Shown: positions 32,661 to 41,281 of the stretch, in pieces
How the letters are laid out: each line of letters begins with the position of its first letter
Numbering within the stretch: position 1 is the stretch's first letter
From: Streptomyces spinosus
GTDB lineage: Bacteria; Actinomycetota; Actinomycetes; Streptomycetales; Streptomycetaceae
DNA: 64,000 nucleotides
NCBI RefSeq assembly: GCF_020400655.1
Contig: NZ_JAINRC010000015.1
Location: 217,945-281,944, forward strand
Direction of reading: 5' to 3'
Program-made: the position numbers and the translations under genes
Notes under the pieces: generated by a model
Told to the model about the DNA's origin: nothing
What the model saw: the letters and a program-made list of their open reading frames with translations, nothing else
The model's database searches: none

Positions 32661-33284
32661 TCAGGCGCGCGGGGCGCACCCCAGCACATGGGCCTTCACC
32701 AGCTCGGCGATCCGGGGGTCCCGGCGCTTGAACGCCTGGACCAACTCCTCGTGCTCCTCGGCATAGGACTGCTGGACCGTGCCCAGCCAGCGGATCGACA
32801 GCGCCGTGAACACCTCGATGCCGAGGCCCTCCCAGGTGTGCAGCAGCACCGAGTTGCGGGCCGCGCGGACCAGCTCCCGGTGGAAGCCGACCGTGTGCCG
32901 CACCTGCGCCGTGCCGTCCGCCTCCCGGTCGGCCTCGTACAGCGCCAGGACGTGCGGCTCCAGTGCCGAGCAGTCCTCAGCGAGGCGGTCGGCCGCCAGC
33001 TCCGCCGCGATGGCCTCCAGACCGGCCCGGACCGGGTAGCTCTCCTCCAGGTCCGCCGCCGTGAGGTTCCGTACCCGGACGCCCTTGTTGGGGGCCGACT
33101 CGATCAGGCGCAGGGACTCCAGCTCGCGCAGGGCCTCGCGGACCGGGGTCTGGCTGACCTCCAGCTCGGTGGCGATCCGGCGCTCCACGATGCGCTCGCC
33201 CGGCTGCCAGCGCCCGCTGACGATCCCCTCCACGATGTGCTCGCGGATCTGCTCGCGCAGCGAGTGGACGACGGGCGCGGTCAT
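32661..33284 (-). CDS. GntR-family (FadR/FCD subfamily) transcriptional regulator
   Basis: A 207-residue protein from ATG 33284. N-terminal winged helix with GRWQPGERIVERRIATELEVSQTPVREALRELESLRLIES, then an all-helical FCD ligand domain (about 78-200) with metal-type ligands in RAGLEAIAA, H(T)VGFHRELVRAA and EEHEELVQAF. Position between aceE and sucB suggests control of pyruvate/2-oxo-acid dehydrogenase genes. A TTGTCTAAACGT element (minus strand, 33308-33319), close to the TnGTnnnACnA GntR consensus, lies just upstream and may be autoregulatory. Confidence 0.92.
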   Translation of the reverse strand: MTAPVVHSLREQIREHIVEGIVSGRWQPGERIVERRIATELEVSQTPVREALRELESLRLIESAPNKGVRVRNLTAADLEESYPVRAGLEAIAAELAADRLAEDCSALEPHVLALYEADREADGTAQVRHTVGFHRELVRAARNSVLLHTWEGLGIEVFTALSIRWLGTVQQSYAEEHEELVQAFKRRDPRIAELVKAHVLGCAPRA

Positions 33285-33406
33285 GAGGGCTCCTTAGGGA
33301 GGGCTGACGTTTAGACAATACGGCCGGTCCGCTCCGCGGGTAGGGCGCGTGGGGGTGCTTTGGTGCAGGTGAGACGAGGCTTACACGCTCCGTATGCCGA
33401 CAAACG

Positions 33407-33445
33407 CGAACACCCCGCCCGGAGAGGCTCCGGGCGGGGTGTTCG
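33407..33445 (-). terminator. Terminator of sucB
   Basis: An 18-bp perfect stem, CGAACACCCCGCCCGGAG (33407-33424), loop AGG, CTCCGGGCGGGGTGTTCG (33428-33445), placed 14 bases after the sucB stop. No T-tract, but among the strongest hairpins in the window. Confidence 0.9.
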
Positions 33446-33458
33446 GGGAGGACAAGCC

Positions 33459-35285
33459 TTACAGGCCGAGCTCGACCTCGAACTCGCCCGCCTCCAGGAT
33501 CGCCTTGACCGCCGTCAGGTAACGGGCCGCGTCGGCGCCGTCGACCAGGCGGTGGTCGTAGGAGAGGGTCAGGTAGGTCATGTCGCGGACGCCGATGACC
33601 GTGCCCTCCTCGGTCTCGATGACGGCCGGACGCTTGACCGTGGCACCGATGCCGAGGATCGCGACCTGGCCCGGCGGCACGATGATCGTGTCGAACAGCG
33701 CGCCGCGCGAACCGGTGTTGGAGATGGTGAAGGTCGCGCCGGACAGCTCGTCCGGGGTGATCTTGCTGGCCCGGACCTTGCCCGCCAGCTCCGCCGTGGC
33801 CTTGGCGATGCCCGCGATGTTGAGGTCGCCGGCGTTCTTGATGACCGGGGTCATCAGGCCCTTCTCGGAGTCCACCGCGATACCGATGTTCTCGGTGTCG
33901 AAGTAGGTGATGGTCCCCTCGGCCTCGTTGATCCTGGCGTTGATGACCGGGTGGGCCTTCAGCGCCTGCGCGGCGGCCTTGACGAAGAACGGCATCGGGG
34001 AGAGCTTGACGCCCTCGCGGGCCGCGAAGGAGTCCTTCGCCTTGGCGCGCAGCTTCATCAGGCGGGTGACGTCGACCTCGACGACCGACGACAGCTGGGC
34101 CTGCTCGTGCAGCGCCTTGACCATGTTGTCGCCGATGACCTTGCGGATGCGCGGCATCTTGACGGTCTGGCCACGGAGGGGGGAGACCTCCAGCGCCGGG
34201 GCCTTCCTGGCGGCCGGGGCGGCGGCAGCGGCCGGAGCCGGGGCGGCCGCGGCCTTCGCGGCCTCGGCGGCGGCGATGACGTCCTGCTTGCGGATGCGGC
34301 CGCCGACGCCGGTGCCCTTGACGGTGGCCAGGTCGACGCCGTTCTCGGCGGCGAGCTTGCGCACCAGCGGGGTGACGTACGCGCCCTCGTCCGTCGCCTG
34401 GGTGGCGGTCGGGGAGGTCGGCGCGGTGGCCGGGGTCACCGGAGCCGGGGCGGGCGCCGGCGCGGGGGCCGGGGCAGCGGCGGCCGGGGCCGGGGCCGGA
34501 GCAGCGGGCGCCGGGGCGGCGGGAGCCGGGGCCGGAGCGGCGGCGGGCGCGGGGGCCGGAGCGGCAGCCGGAGCCGGCGCGGGGGCCGGGGCAGCGGCGG
34601 CGGGCGCCGGGGCCGGTGCGGCGGGCGCCGGGGCGGCGGCCGGGGCGGCACCCGGGGCGCCGATGACGGCGAGCTTGGCGCCGACCTCGGCGGTCTCGTC
34701 CTCGCCGACCACGATCTCCAGCAGCACACCGGAGGTGGGCGCCGGGATCTCGGTGTCGACCTTGTCCGTGGAGACCTCGAGCAGCGGCTCGTCGGCCTCG
34801 ACGCTGTCGCCGACCGACTTCAGCCAGCGGGTGACGGTGCCCTCGGTGACGGACTCACCGAGCGCGGGCAGGACCACGTCGGTGCCCTCGGCGCCACCGG
34901 CAGGGGCGGCCGGGGCGGCCTCGGCGGCGGGGGCCGGAGCCGGAGCGGCCGGGGCCTCGGCGGCCGGGGCCGGGGCGGGCTCGGCGGCCGGAGCCGGGGC
35001 GGGGGCCTCGGCGGCGGCGGGGGCAGGGGCGGCGGCCGGGGCACCCGTGCCGTCGTCGATCAGGGCCAGCTCGGCGCCGACCTCGACCGTCTCGTCCTCG
35101 GCGACCTTGATGGAGGCCAGCACGCCGGAGGCCGGGGCCGGGATCTCGGTGTCGACCTTGTCGGTCGAGACCTCGAGCAGCGGCTCGTCGGCCTCGACGC
35201 GTTCGCCCTCGGCCTTCAGCCAGCGGGTGACAGTGCCCTCGGTGACGCTCTCACCGAGCGCCGGAAGGGTTACGGAAACCGCCAT
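33459..35285 (-). CDS. sucB: Dihydrolipoamide acyltransferase E2 (sucB type) with two lipoyl domains
   Basis: A 608-residue protein. Two near-identical lipoyl domains (about 1-78 and 135-212), each with the lipoylated Lys in LLEVSTDKVDTEIPAP. Long Ala/Pro linkers follow each (about 80-130 and 215-295), then a peripheral-subunit-binding domain (ENGVDLATVKGTGVGGRIRKQDVI, about 315) and the catalytic domain with SYDHRLVDGADAARYL near the end. Annotated sucB by family; in actinobacteria one E2 serves both pyruvate and 2-oxoglutarate dehydrogenase, which fits aceE next door and no separate aceF here. Confidence 0.96.
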   Translation of the reverse strand: MAVSVTLPALGESVTEGTVTRWLKAEGERVEADEPLLEVSTDKVDTEIPAPASGVLASIKVAEDETVEVGAELALIDDGTGAPAAAPAPAAAEAPAPAPAAEPAPAPAAEAPAAPAPAPAAEAAPAAPAGGAEGTDVVLPALGESVTEGTVTRWLKSVGDSVEADEPLLEVSTDKVDTEIPAPTSGVLLEIVVGEDETAEVGAKLAVIGAPGAAPAAAPAPAAPAPAPAAAAPAPAPAPAAAPAPAPAAAPAPAPAAPAPAAPAPAPAAAAPAPAPAPAPAPVTPATAPTSPTATQATDEGAYVTPLVRKLAAENGVDLATVKGTGVGGRIRKQDVIAAAEAAKAAAAPAPAAAAAPAARKAPALEVSPLRGQTVKMPRIRKVIGDNMVKALHEQAQLSSVVEVDVTRLMKLRAKAKDSFAAREGVKLSPMPFFVKAAAQALKAHPVINARINEAEGTITYFDTENIGIAVDSEKGLMTPVIKNAGDLNIAGIAKATAELAGKVRASKITPDELSGATFTISNTGSRGALFDTIIVPPGQVAILGIGATVKRPAVIETEEGTVIGVRDMTYLTLSYDHRLVDGADAARYLTAVKAILEAGEFEVELGL

Positions 35286-35346
35286 GGTTTCGGTTGCTCC
35301 TAACGAATTGCGGAAGTCTGTGTCGTCGCGCCCGTTGACCGAAGGC

Positions 35347-36735
35347 TCAGTCGTGGGAGTGCAGCGGCTTGCCGGCCAGGGCCAGGTGGGCCTCGCCGAG
35401 CGCCTCGTTCTGCGTCGGGTGGGCGTGGATGAGCTGGGCGACCTCGGCCGGCAGCGCCTCCCAGTTGTAGATCAGCTGGGCCTCGCCGACCTGCTCGCCC
35501 ATGCGGTCGCCGACCATGTGGACGCCGACGACGGCACCGTCCTTGACCTGGACGAGCTTGATCTCGCCCGCGGTCTTCAGGATCTTGCTCTTCCCGTTGC
35601 CCGCCAGGTTGTACTTCAGAGCGACGACCTTGTCCGCGCCGTAGATCTCCTTGGCCTTGGCCTCGGTGATACCGACGGAGGCGACCTCCGGGTGGCAGTA
35701 CGTCACCCGGGGAACACCGTCGTAGTCGACCGGGACGACCTTCAGACCGGCCAGGCGCTCCGCCACCAGGATGCCCTCGGCGAAGCCGACGTGCGCGAGC
35801 TGGAGCGTCGGGACGAGGTCACCGACGGCGGAGATCGTCGGGACGTTGGTGCGCATGTACTCGTCGACGAGGACGTAGCCGCGGTCCATGGCGACCCCGG
35901 CCTCCTCGTAGCCCAGGCCCTGCGAGACCGGGCCGCGGCCGACGGCCACCAGCAGGACCTCGGCCTCGAACTCCTTGCCGTCGGCCAGGGTGACCTTCAC
36001 GCCGTCCTGGGTGTACTCGGCCTTCTGGAAGAAGGTGCCCAGGTTGAACTTGATGCCGCGCTTGCGGAACGCGCGCTCGAGGAGCTTCGAGCTGTTCTCG
36101 TCCTCGACCGGGACGAGGTGCTTCAGGCCTTCGATGATCGTGACGTCCGAGCCGAAGGACTTCCACGCCGAGGCGAACTCGACGCCGATGACACCGCCGC
36201 CCAGGATGATCGCGGACTTCGGCACGCGGTCCAGGACGAGGGCGTGGTCGGAGGAGATGACGCGGTCGCCGTCGATCTCCAGGCCCGGCAGCGACTTCGG
36301 CACGGAGCCGGTCGCCAGCAGCACGTGACGGCCCTGGACGCGCCGGCCGTTGACGTCCACGGAGGTGGGGGAGGACAGCCGGCCCTCACCCTCGATGTAC
36401 GTCACCTTCCGGGACGCGATGAGTCCCTGCAGACCCTTGTACAGGCCCGAGATCACGTCGTCCTTGTACTTGTGGACGGCCGGGACGTCGATGCCCTCGA
36501 AGGTGGCCTTCACGCCGAACTGCTCGCTCTCGCGGGCCTGGTCGGCGATCTCGCCCGCGTGCAGCAGGGCCTTGGTGGGGATGCAACCCCGGTGCAGGCA
36601 GGTGCCGCCGACCTTGTCCTTCTCGATCAGGGCGACGTCCAGGCCCAGCTGCGCCCCGCGCAGGGCCGCGGCGTAACCACCGCTACCACCGCCGAGGATC
36701 ACTAGGTCGAAAACGGTGCTGGCGTCGTTCGCCAC
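35347..36735 (-). CDS. lpd: Dihydrolipoamide dehydrogenase (E3)
   Basis: A 462-residue protein from GTG 36735 (VANDASTVFDLVILGGGSGG) with GGAGG upstream; earlier in-frame codons lack a site. FAD motif LVILGGGSGGYAAALRGAQLG, redox-active disulfide GGTCLHRGCIPTKA (about 40-53), NAD motif AIILGGGVIGVEFASAW, and the C-terminal catalytic HAHPTQNEALGEA. Reoxidises lipoamide of E2. 61 bases upstream of sucB and co-directional, so probably one operon. Confidence 0.98.
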   Translation of the reverse strand: MANDASTVFDLVILGGGSGGYAAALRGAQLGLDVALIEKDKVGGTCLHRGCIPTKALLHAGEIADQARESEQFGVKATFEGIDVPAVHKYKDDVISGLYKGLQGLIASRKVTYIEGEGRLSSPTSVDVNGRRVQGRHVLLATGSVPKSLPGLEIDGDRVISSDHALVLDRVPKSAIILGGGVIGVEFASAWKSFGSDVTIIEGLKHLVPVEDENSSKLLERAFRKRGIKFNLGTFFQKAEYTQDGVKVTLADGKEFEAEVLLVAVGRGPVSQGLGYEEAGVAMDRGYVLVDEYMRTNVPTISAVGDLVPTLQLAHVGFAEGILVAERLAGLKVVPVDYDGVPRVTYCHPEVASVGITEAKAKEIYGADKVVALKYNLAGNGKSKILKTAGEIKLVQVKDGAVVGVHMVGDRMGEQVGEAQLIYNWEALPAEVAQLIHAHPTQNEALGEAHLALAGKPLHSHD

Positions 36736-36934
36736 GTCACGTCCTCCATGCATGTGCGCCTTGCGCCGGTCGTCACTGACCGGCGGGCGGCTGGTGTCCG
36801 GCCGCTTGATGCTTCGGCCCTTCGGTGGGGGCCCTGTCCTGCCGGGCTCCATCTTCGCACTTGTCGGAGGCGATCGAGACGCGGGGCCGGTGTGTGAGAC
36901 GTCCCACGTTCCCCGGCGGACCAGGGGCGCGCGG

Positions 36935-36977
36935 GCGGGGGCGCGGGGAACTGCGCGAACAGTCCCCACGCCCCCGC
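36935..36977 (-). terminator. Hairpin after pepA (dispersed-repeat family)
   Basis: GCGGGGGCGCGGGGAACT (36935-36952) pairs imperfectly with AGTCCCCACGCCCCCGC (36961-36977) around GCGCGAAC. Lies 40 bases past the pepA stop and upstream of lpd. Confidence 0.7.
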
Positions 36978-37016
36978 GGACGCCGTACTACGGACCCGAC
37001 CGGGTCGTCAGGCGGC

Positions 37017-38570
37017 TCAGCCCAGGTCACCCGCGGCGGTCAGCTCCGCGAGACGGACCAGCGTACGCACCGCCGTGCCCGTACCACCCTTCGGCGTGTA
37101 CCCGAAGGGGCCGCCCTCGTTGAACGCCGGCCCGGCGATGTCGAGGTGCGCCCACGAGATCCCCTCGCCGACGAACTCGCGCAGGAAGAGCCCGGCGACG
37201 AGGCCGCCGCCCATCCGCTCGCCCATGTTCGCGATGTCGGCCACGGACGACTCCATGCCCTTGCGCAGGTGCTCCGGCAGCGGCATCGGCCAGGCCGGCT
37301 CGCCGACCTCCTCCGCCGCCTCGTGCACCGCGGAGCGGAACGCGTCGTCGTTGGCCATCACACCGAAGGTCCGGCTGCCCAGCGCCAGCATCATCGCGCC
37401 GGTCAGCGTGGCCACGTCCACGATCGCGTCCGGGTTTTCCTGCGAGGCCGCCCACAGCGCGTCGCCGAGCACCAGCCGGCCCTCGGCGTCGGTGTTGAGC
37501 ACCTCGACCGTCTTGCCGCTGTACATGCGCAGCACGTCACCCGGGCGCACGGCGGAGCCGGACGGCATGTTCTCGGCCAGCGCCAGCCAGCCGGTGACGT
37601 TGACCTGCAGACCGAGGCGCGCGGCGGCCACGACCGCGGCGAACACGGCGGCGGCACCGCTCATGTCGCACTTCATCGTCTCGTTGTGCCCGGCCGGCTT
37701 CAGCGAGATGCCGCCCGAGTCGTAGGTGATGCCCTTGCCGACGAAGGCCAGGTGCTTCTCCGCCTTCGGGTGCGTGTACGACAGCTTCACCAGGCGGGGA
37801 GCGGCCGCGGAGCCGCCGCCGACGCCGAGGATGCCGCCGTAGCCGCCCTTGACCAGGGCCTTCTCGTCGAGCACCTGCACCTTGATGCCGTGCTCCTTGG
37901 CCGCGGCCTGCGCGATGCCGGCGAAGGCGGCGGGGGTGAGGTCGTTCGGCGGGGTGTTGATCAGGTCGCGGGCGCGGTTCAGCTCCTCGCAGACCGCGAC
38001 CGCGCGGGCGACCGCGCCCTTGTGCGCGGCGTCGCGCGGCTTGCCGCCGAGCAGCGCGGCCTCGGCCAGCGGCGCCCTGCCGTTCCCGGCCCTGCCGTTG
38101 CCGCCGTTTTGGGCGTCGCCCTTGTAGGCGTCGAAGGAGTAGGCGCCGAGCAGGACGCCCTCGCCGATCGCGCCGATCGCGCCGGGGCTGTCCACCGGCA
38201 GCGCGAACGCGGCCTTCCTCGACCCGGCGAGCGCGCGGGCGGCCACACCGGCGGCCTTGCGCAGCGCCTCGGCGTCGTAGCCGGCGCCGCCGTCCTCGCC
38301 GTCCTTGCCGTCGGGCTGCGCGCCCAGGCCCACCGCCACCACGAGCGGGGCCTTGAAGCCGGCCGGCGCGGGCAGCTTCGTCAGCTCGCCCTCGGCACCC
38401 GAGGCGCCGAGGGTCTCCAGGACGCCGGCCAGCTTGCCGTCGTACGCCTTGTCCACGGCCTCGGCGCCCGGCGCGACGACGGGCCCCTGGGCGCCCTTGG
38501 CGACACCGATCACGATCGCGTCGGCCCGCAGGCCGGGCGCCGCGGCGGTGCTGAGAGTCAGAGCAGTCAC
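37017..38570 (-). CDS. pepA: Leucyl aminopeptidase (M17)
   Basis: A 517-residue protein from GTG 38570. C-terminal catalytic domain with the M17 signature NTDAEGRLVLGDAL (about 355-368), metal-binding Lys in GKGITYDSGGISLKP and Asp in MKCDMSGAAAV. The N-terminal half is the usual macro-type domain, here Ala/Gly rich. Cytoplasmic two-zinc hexamer releasing N-terminal residues. Upstream of lpd on the same strand, with a hairpin between. Confidence 0.97.
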   Translation of the reverse strand: MTALTLSTAAAPGLRADAIVIGVAKGAQGPVVAPGAEAVDKAYDGKLAGVLETLGASGAEGELTKLPAPAGFKAPLVVAVGLGAQPDGKDGEDGGAGYDAEALRKAAGVAARALAGSRKAAFALPVDSPGAIGAIGEGVLLGAYSFDAYKGDAQNGGNGRAGNGRAPLAEAALLGGKPRDAAHKGAVARAVAVCEELNRARDLINTPPNDLTPAAFAGIAQAAAKEHGIKVQVLDEKALVKGGYGGILGVGGGSAAAPRLVKLSYTHPKAEKHLAFVGKGITYDSGGISLKPAGHNETMKCDMSGAAAVFAAVVAAARLGLQVNVTGWLALAENMPSGSAVRPGDVLRMYSGKTVEVLNTDAEGRLVLGDALWAASQENPDAIVDVATLTGAMMLALGSRTFGVMANDDAFRSAVHEAAEEVGEPAWPMPLPEHLRKGMESSVADIANMGERMGGGLVAGLFLREFVGEGISWAHLDIAGPAFNEGGPFGYTPKGGTGTAVRTLVRLAELTAAGDLG

Positions 38571-38734
38571 GGTGGTGAAATCTCGCTTCCGATGTGAAGT
38601 TCGCTGTGGCCGATATGGGGTGGGTCGACCGGGCCCGAGAGCCGACCCTAGGCCCAGGGCTGGGCACTGGTGGCAACCGGGGCCTTCACCCTGTCGGCGA
38701 ACACCCGTGATGAGACTACGCCCGTTGCCGACGT

Positions 38735-38747
38735 GCCCCGAAGGGGC
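38735..38747 (-). terminator. Short hairpin after cobS
   Basis: GCCCC-GAA-GGGGC, 31 bases past the cobS stop and upstream of pepA. A 5-bp GC stem with a tight loop and no T-tract. Confidence 0.45.
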
Positions 38748-38777
38748 GCGGGACGCACGGCCCCGGGCCGCGGGGCG

Positions 38778-39593
38778 CTAACGGCCCAGCGCCAGCACCA
38801 CGAGTGCGGTGACCGCGGCCGTCTCCGCGACCGCGCCGAACACGTCGCCGGTGACCCCGCCGAACCTGCTGACACACCTGCGCAGCAGCAGGTCGGCGGC
38901 GGCGACGGCGGTGGCCACCGCGAGGGCGGTGCGCGCGGCGTCGTACCCGCCCAGGCCGGCGCCCGCCGCGCCGGCCGCCGCCACGACGGTGAGCGCCACG
39001 GCCAGTGCCGTGCCCTTCGGTACCACCCCGGCCACCGCCGCCCCGAGCCCCTCCGGTCGGGCCGCCGGCACCCCGGCGCGGGCGGCCAGGGTGAGCGCCA
39101 GCCGGGCCGCGACCGCGGACACCACGGCCGCCAGGGCACCCCGGGCCCAGGAGCCGCCGTAGAGCTGCGCCAGTACGGCGACCTGGGCGAGCAGCACCAG
39201 GACGAGGGTGAGCACCCCGAACGGTCCGATGTCCGACTGCTTCATGATCCGCAGGGCGTCCTCGGCGGGTTTGCCGCTGCCCAGCCCGTCGGCGGTGTCG
39301 GCGAGCCCGTCGAGATGCAGCCCGCGGGTCAGCGCGGCCGGTACGGCGACCGAGGCGACGGCGGCGAGCAGCGGCCCGGCGCCGAGGAGGAGCAGCAGCA
39401 GGCCGAGGCCGGCCGCGCACCCGCCGACGACCAGCCCGGCCACCGGGGCGCACACCATGCCTCCGCGCGCGGCCCCCCGGTCCCAGCGGTGCACCCGCAC
39501 GGGCAGCACGGTGAGCGTGCCGAAGGCGAACCGGAGTCCGTCCCGCAGGCAGGACGAAGAAGCCGGGGAGGTGGGGGAGGAGGACGAGACCAC
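38778..39593 (-). CDS. cobS: Adenosylcobinamide-GDP ribazoletransferase
   Basis: A 271-residue polytopic membrane protein. The family block LHLDGLADTADGLGSG (about 92-107) carries the metal-binding acidic residues, followed by IMKQSDIGPFGVLTL. Several Ala/Leu/Val membrane helices span the rest. Joins adenosyl-GDP-cobinamide with alpha-ribazole in the last steps of cobalamin assembly. cobT and cobU lie further right in the window, with other genes between. Confidence 0.95.
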   Translation of the reverse strand: MVSSSSPTSPASSSCLRDGLRFAFGTLTVLPVRVHRWDRGAARGGMVCAPVAGLVVGGCAAGLGLLLLLLGAGPLLAAVASVAVPAALTRGLHLDGLADTADGLGSGKPAEDALRIMKQSDIGPFGVLTLVLVLLAQVAVLAQLYGGSWARGALAAVVSAVAARLALTLAARAGVPAARPEGLGAAVAGVVPKGTALAVALTVVAAAGAAGAGLGGYDAARTALAVATAVAAADLLLRRCVSRFGGVTGDVFGAVAETAAVTALVVLALGR

Positions 39594-39772
39594 CGGCGCA
39601 GGGTACCCGCCGCCCGCCCTGACCGGCCCGGCCCGGTTCGGCGGCTGGTCCCCGTGGCTCGCGCCCGGTGGCTGCGCCGCTGTGCCCCGAGCGCCACCCG
39701 GCGGCGGCCCCGGCCCCGTGCGCAGGGACAGCGCCTCCCTCCCCCCGGCCCCCGGAGGGATAAAGTGCGCAC

Positions 39773-40537
39773 ATGGGGCACTGGTGGGTGCGGAACATCG
39801 TCGAGCCGGGAAAGCTTCCGTTGCTGCTGGCCCTCGCCGCCTTCGTGCTGACCTTCGTCGTGACCCGGGTCATCACCCGGCTGATCCGGGCGGGCCGGGG
39901 ACCGTTCGGCGACGTCCGGGCCGGCGGGCTGCACATCCACCACGTCGTCCCCGGCGTCGTCCTCACCGTCGTCGGCGGCTTCGGGGCGGTGGCCAGCGAC
40001 CGCCACGGCGTCGGCGGGATCGTCTCGGCCGTGCTGTTCGGCATGGGCGCGGGCCTGGTCCTGGACGAGTTCGCGCTGATCGTGCACCTGGACGACGTCT
40101 ACTGGACCGAGGAGGGCCGCAAGAGCGTCGAGGTCGTCGTGCTGACCGCCGCCCTGGTCGGCCTGCTGCTCGCCGGCTTCGTCCCGTTCGGCGTCAACGA
40201 CCTCTCCCGGCAGGAGCTGGCCGACCGCGGCACGGCCATCTCCAACATCGTCGCGAACTTCCTCCTCTCCCTCGTCGCCCTGCACAAGGGCAAGGCCCGC
40301 ACCGCGCTCTTCGGGGTGATCGTGCCGCTGGTCGCGCTCGTCGGCGCGGTCCGGCTCGCCCGCCCCGGCTCCCCGTGGGCCCGCCGCTTCTACGGCCGCC
40401 GCCCCCGCGCCCGCGCCAGGGCCGCCCTGCGCGCCTACCGGCACGACCGCCGCTGGGCGCGGCCGAGCCGTGCCGTTCAGGACTGGATCGGCGGCAAGCC
40501 CGACCCCCGCCCGGCGCGCCTGCCCGGCCACCGCTGA
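39773..40537 (+). CDS. Polytopic membrane protein, unknown function
   Basis: A 254-residue protein from ATG 39773. TAAAGT (39761-39766) ends six bases before it, so the transcript may be leaderless; GGAGGG at 39754 is rather distant. About five membrane segments (about 15-35, 50-72, 75-100, 118-140, 175-198) and a basic Arg-rich cytoplasmic tail. Histidine-rich turn GGLHIHHVVPG near 50 and an acidic loop LDEFALIVHLDDVYWTEEGRKSVE near 90-113 could bind metal. The last 61 bases overlap the converging gene at 40477. Confidence 0.75.
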   Translation: MGHWWVRNIVEPGKLPLLLALAAFVLTFVVTRVITRLIRAGRGPFGDVRAGGLHIHHVVPGVVLTVVGGFGAVASDRHGVGGIVSAVLFGMGAGLVLDEFALIVHLDDVYWTEEGRKSVEVVVLTAALVGLLLAGFVPFGVNDLSRQELADRGTAISNIVANFLLSLVALHKGKARTALFGVIVPLVALVGAVRLARPGSPWARRFYGRRPRARARAALRAYRHDRRWARPSRAVQDWIGGKPDPRPARLPGHR

Positions 40538-41211
40538 CCACGGGCGCGACCGGCCGGGACCGTGCCGCGCTGCCGTGCCGCCGCCAGCAGGCACAGCAGG
40601 CCCACCGCCATCAGCGCGGCCAGGTGCTCCTTGCCCGCCAGGTTCTCCTTGAGCAGCACCTCGAAGACCATCGCCAGCGTCACCGCGCCCGCCGTCACAT
40701 AGGCGCCGTACCGCCAGCAGACGAACACCGCGAGCCCCACGACGGCCGCCGAGGGGCCGGTGTCCACCACCTGCCCGTCGGTCCACGGCAGCCCGAACGG
40801 GGCGTGCGCGCCCAGGGTGATGCCGAGGCGCGCGTACAGGGTTCCGGCGAGCGTGGCGACGTAGGCGATGGTCAGCGTCCGCTTCCAGCCCAGGCACAGC
40901 TCGGCGATCCCGAAGACCAGCAGGATCTGCGCCAGCGCCCCCCACACCGGCAGGTCCAGCGCGGGCACGAACAGCGACAGGGGAGTGCGCAGCAGGGCGA
41001 GCCACAGCGGGTCGTCGGCCCGTACGGCACCCAGGTCCTGCACCAGCCGGTACCCCCACGGCTGGTTCTGCACGTACTGCAGGAGCGCCGTCAGACCCAC
41101 CGCCGCGACCGTCAACGGGGCCGCCGCCGGGCCCCGGCGCCGCAGCGGCCCGCGCACGGCGGCGTACAGCGGCCCCCACTCGGCACGGGCCCAGCCGGCC
41201 GGCGTCCTCAT
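40477..41211 (-). CDS. Rhomboid-like membrane protein
   Basis: A 244-residue protein from ATG 41211, seven bases after GAGGAGGGG. About six membrane segments. GPSAAVVGLAVFV (near 150) recalls the rhomboid serine motif GxSG/A, but a catalytic His is not obvious, so it may be an inactive rhomboid. Co-directional with, and 70 bases after, the LPG-synthase-like gene, a recurring actinobacterial pairing. Its 3' end overlaps the converging gene. Confidence 0.72.
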   Translation of the reverse strand: MRTPAGWARAEWGPLYAAVRGPLRRRGPAAAPLTVAAVGLTALLQYVQNQPWGYRLVQDLGAVRADDPLWLALLRTPLSLFVPALDLPVWGALAQILLVFGIAELCLGWKRTLTIAYVATLAGTLYARLGITLGAHAPFGLPWTDGQVVDTGPSAAVVGLAVFVCWRYGAYVTAGAVTLAMVFEVLLKENLAGKEHLAALMAVGLLCLLAAARQRGTVPAGRARGQRWPGRRAGRGSGLPPIQS

Positions 41212-41281
41212 CGGACGCCCCTCCTCGAACGTTCCCCCGCCGAGCGTCGTGGCCATCGAGCGTTCCCCCGTCGTACGTGTC

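Noticed and set aside
34400..34700. Low-complexity GC repeat resembling a satellite
   Set aside because: It is the Ala/Pro linker coding region of sucB, normal for multidomain E2 proteins.
33360..35303. Gly/Arg-rich frame opposite sucB that looks like a repeat protein
   Set aside because: It is the antisense of the Ala/Pro linkers of the E2 protein; no ribosome-binding site or recognisable domain.
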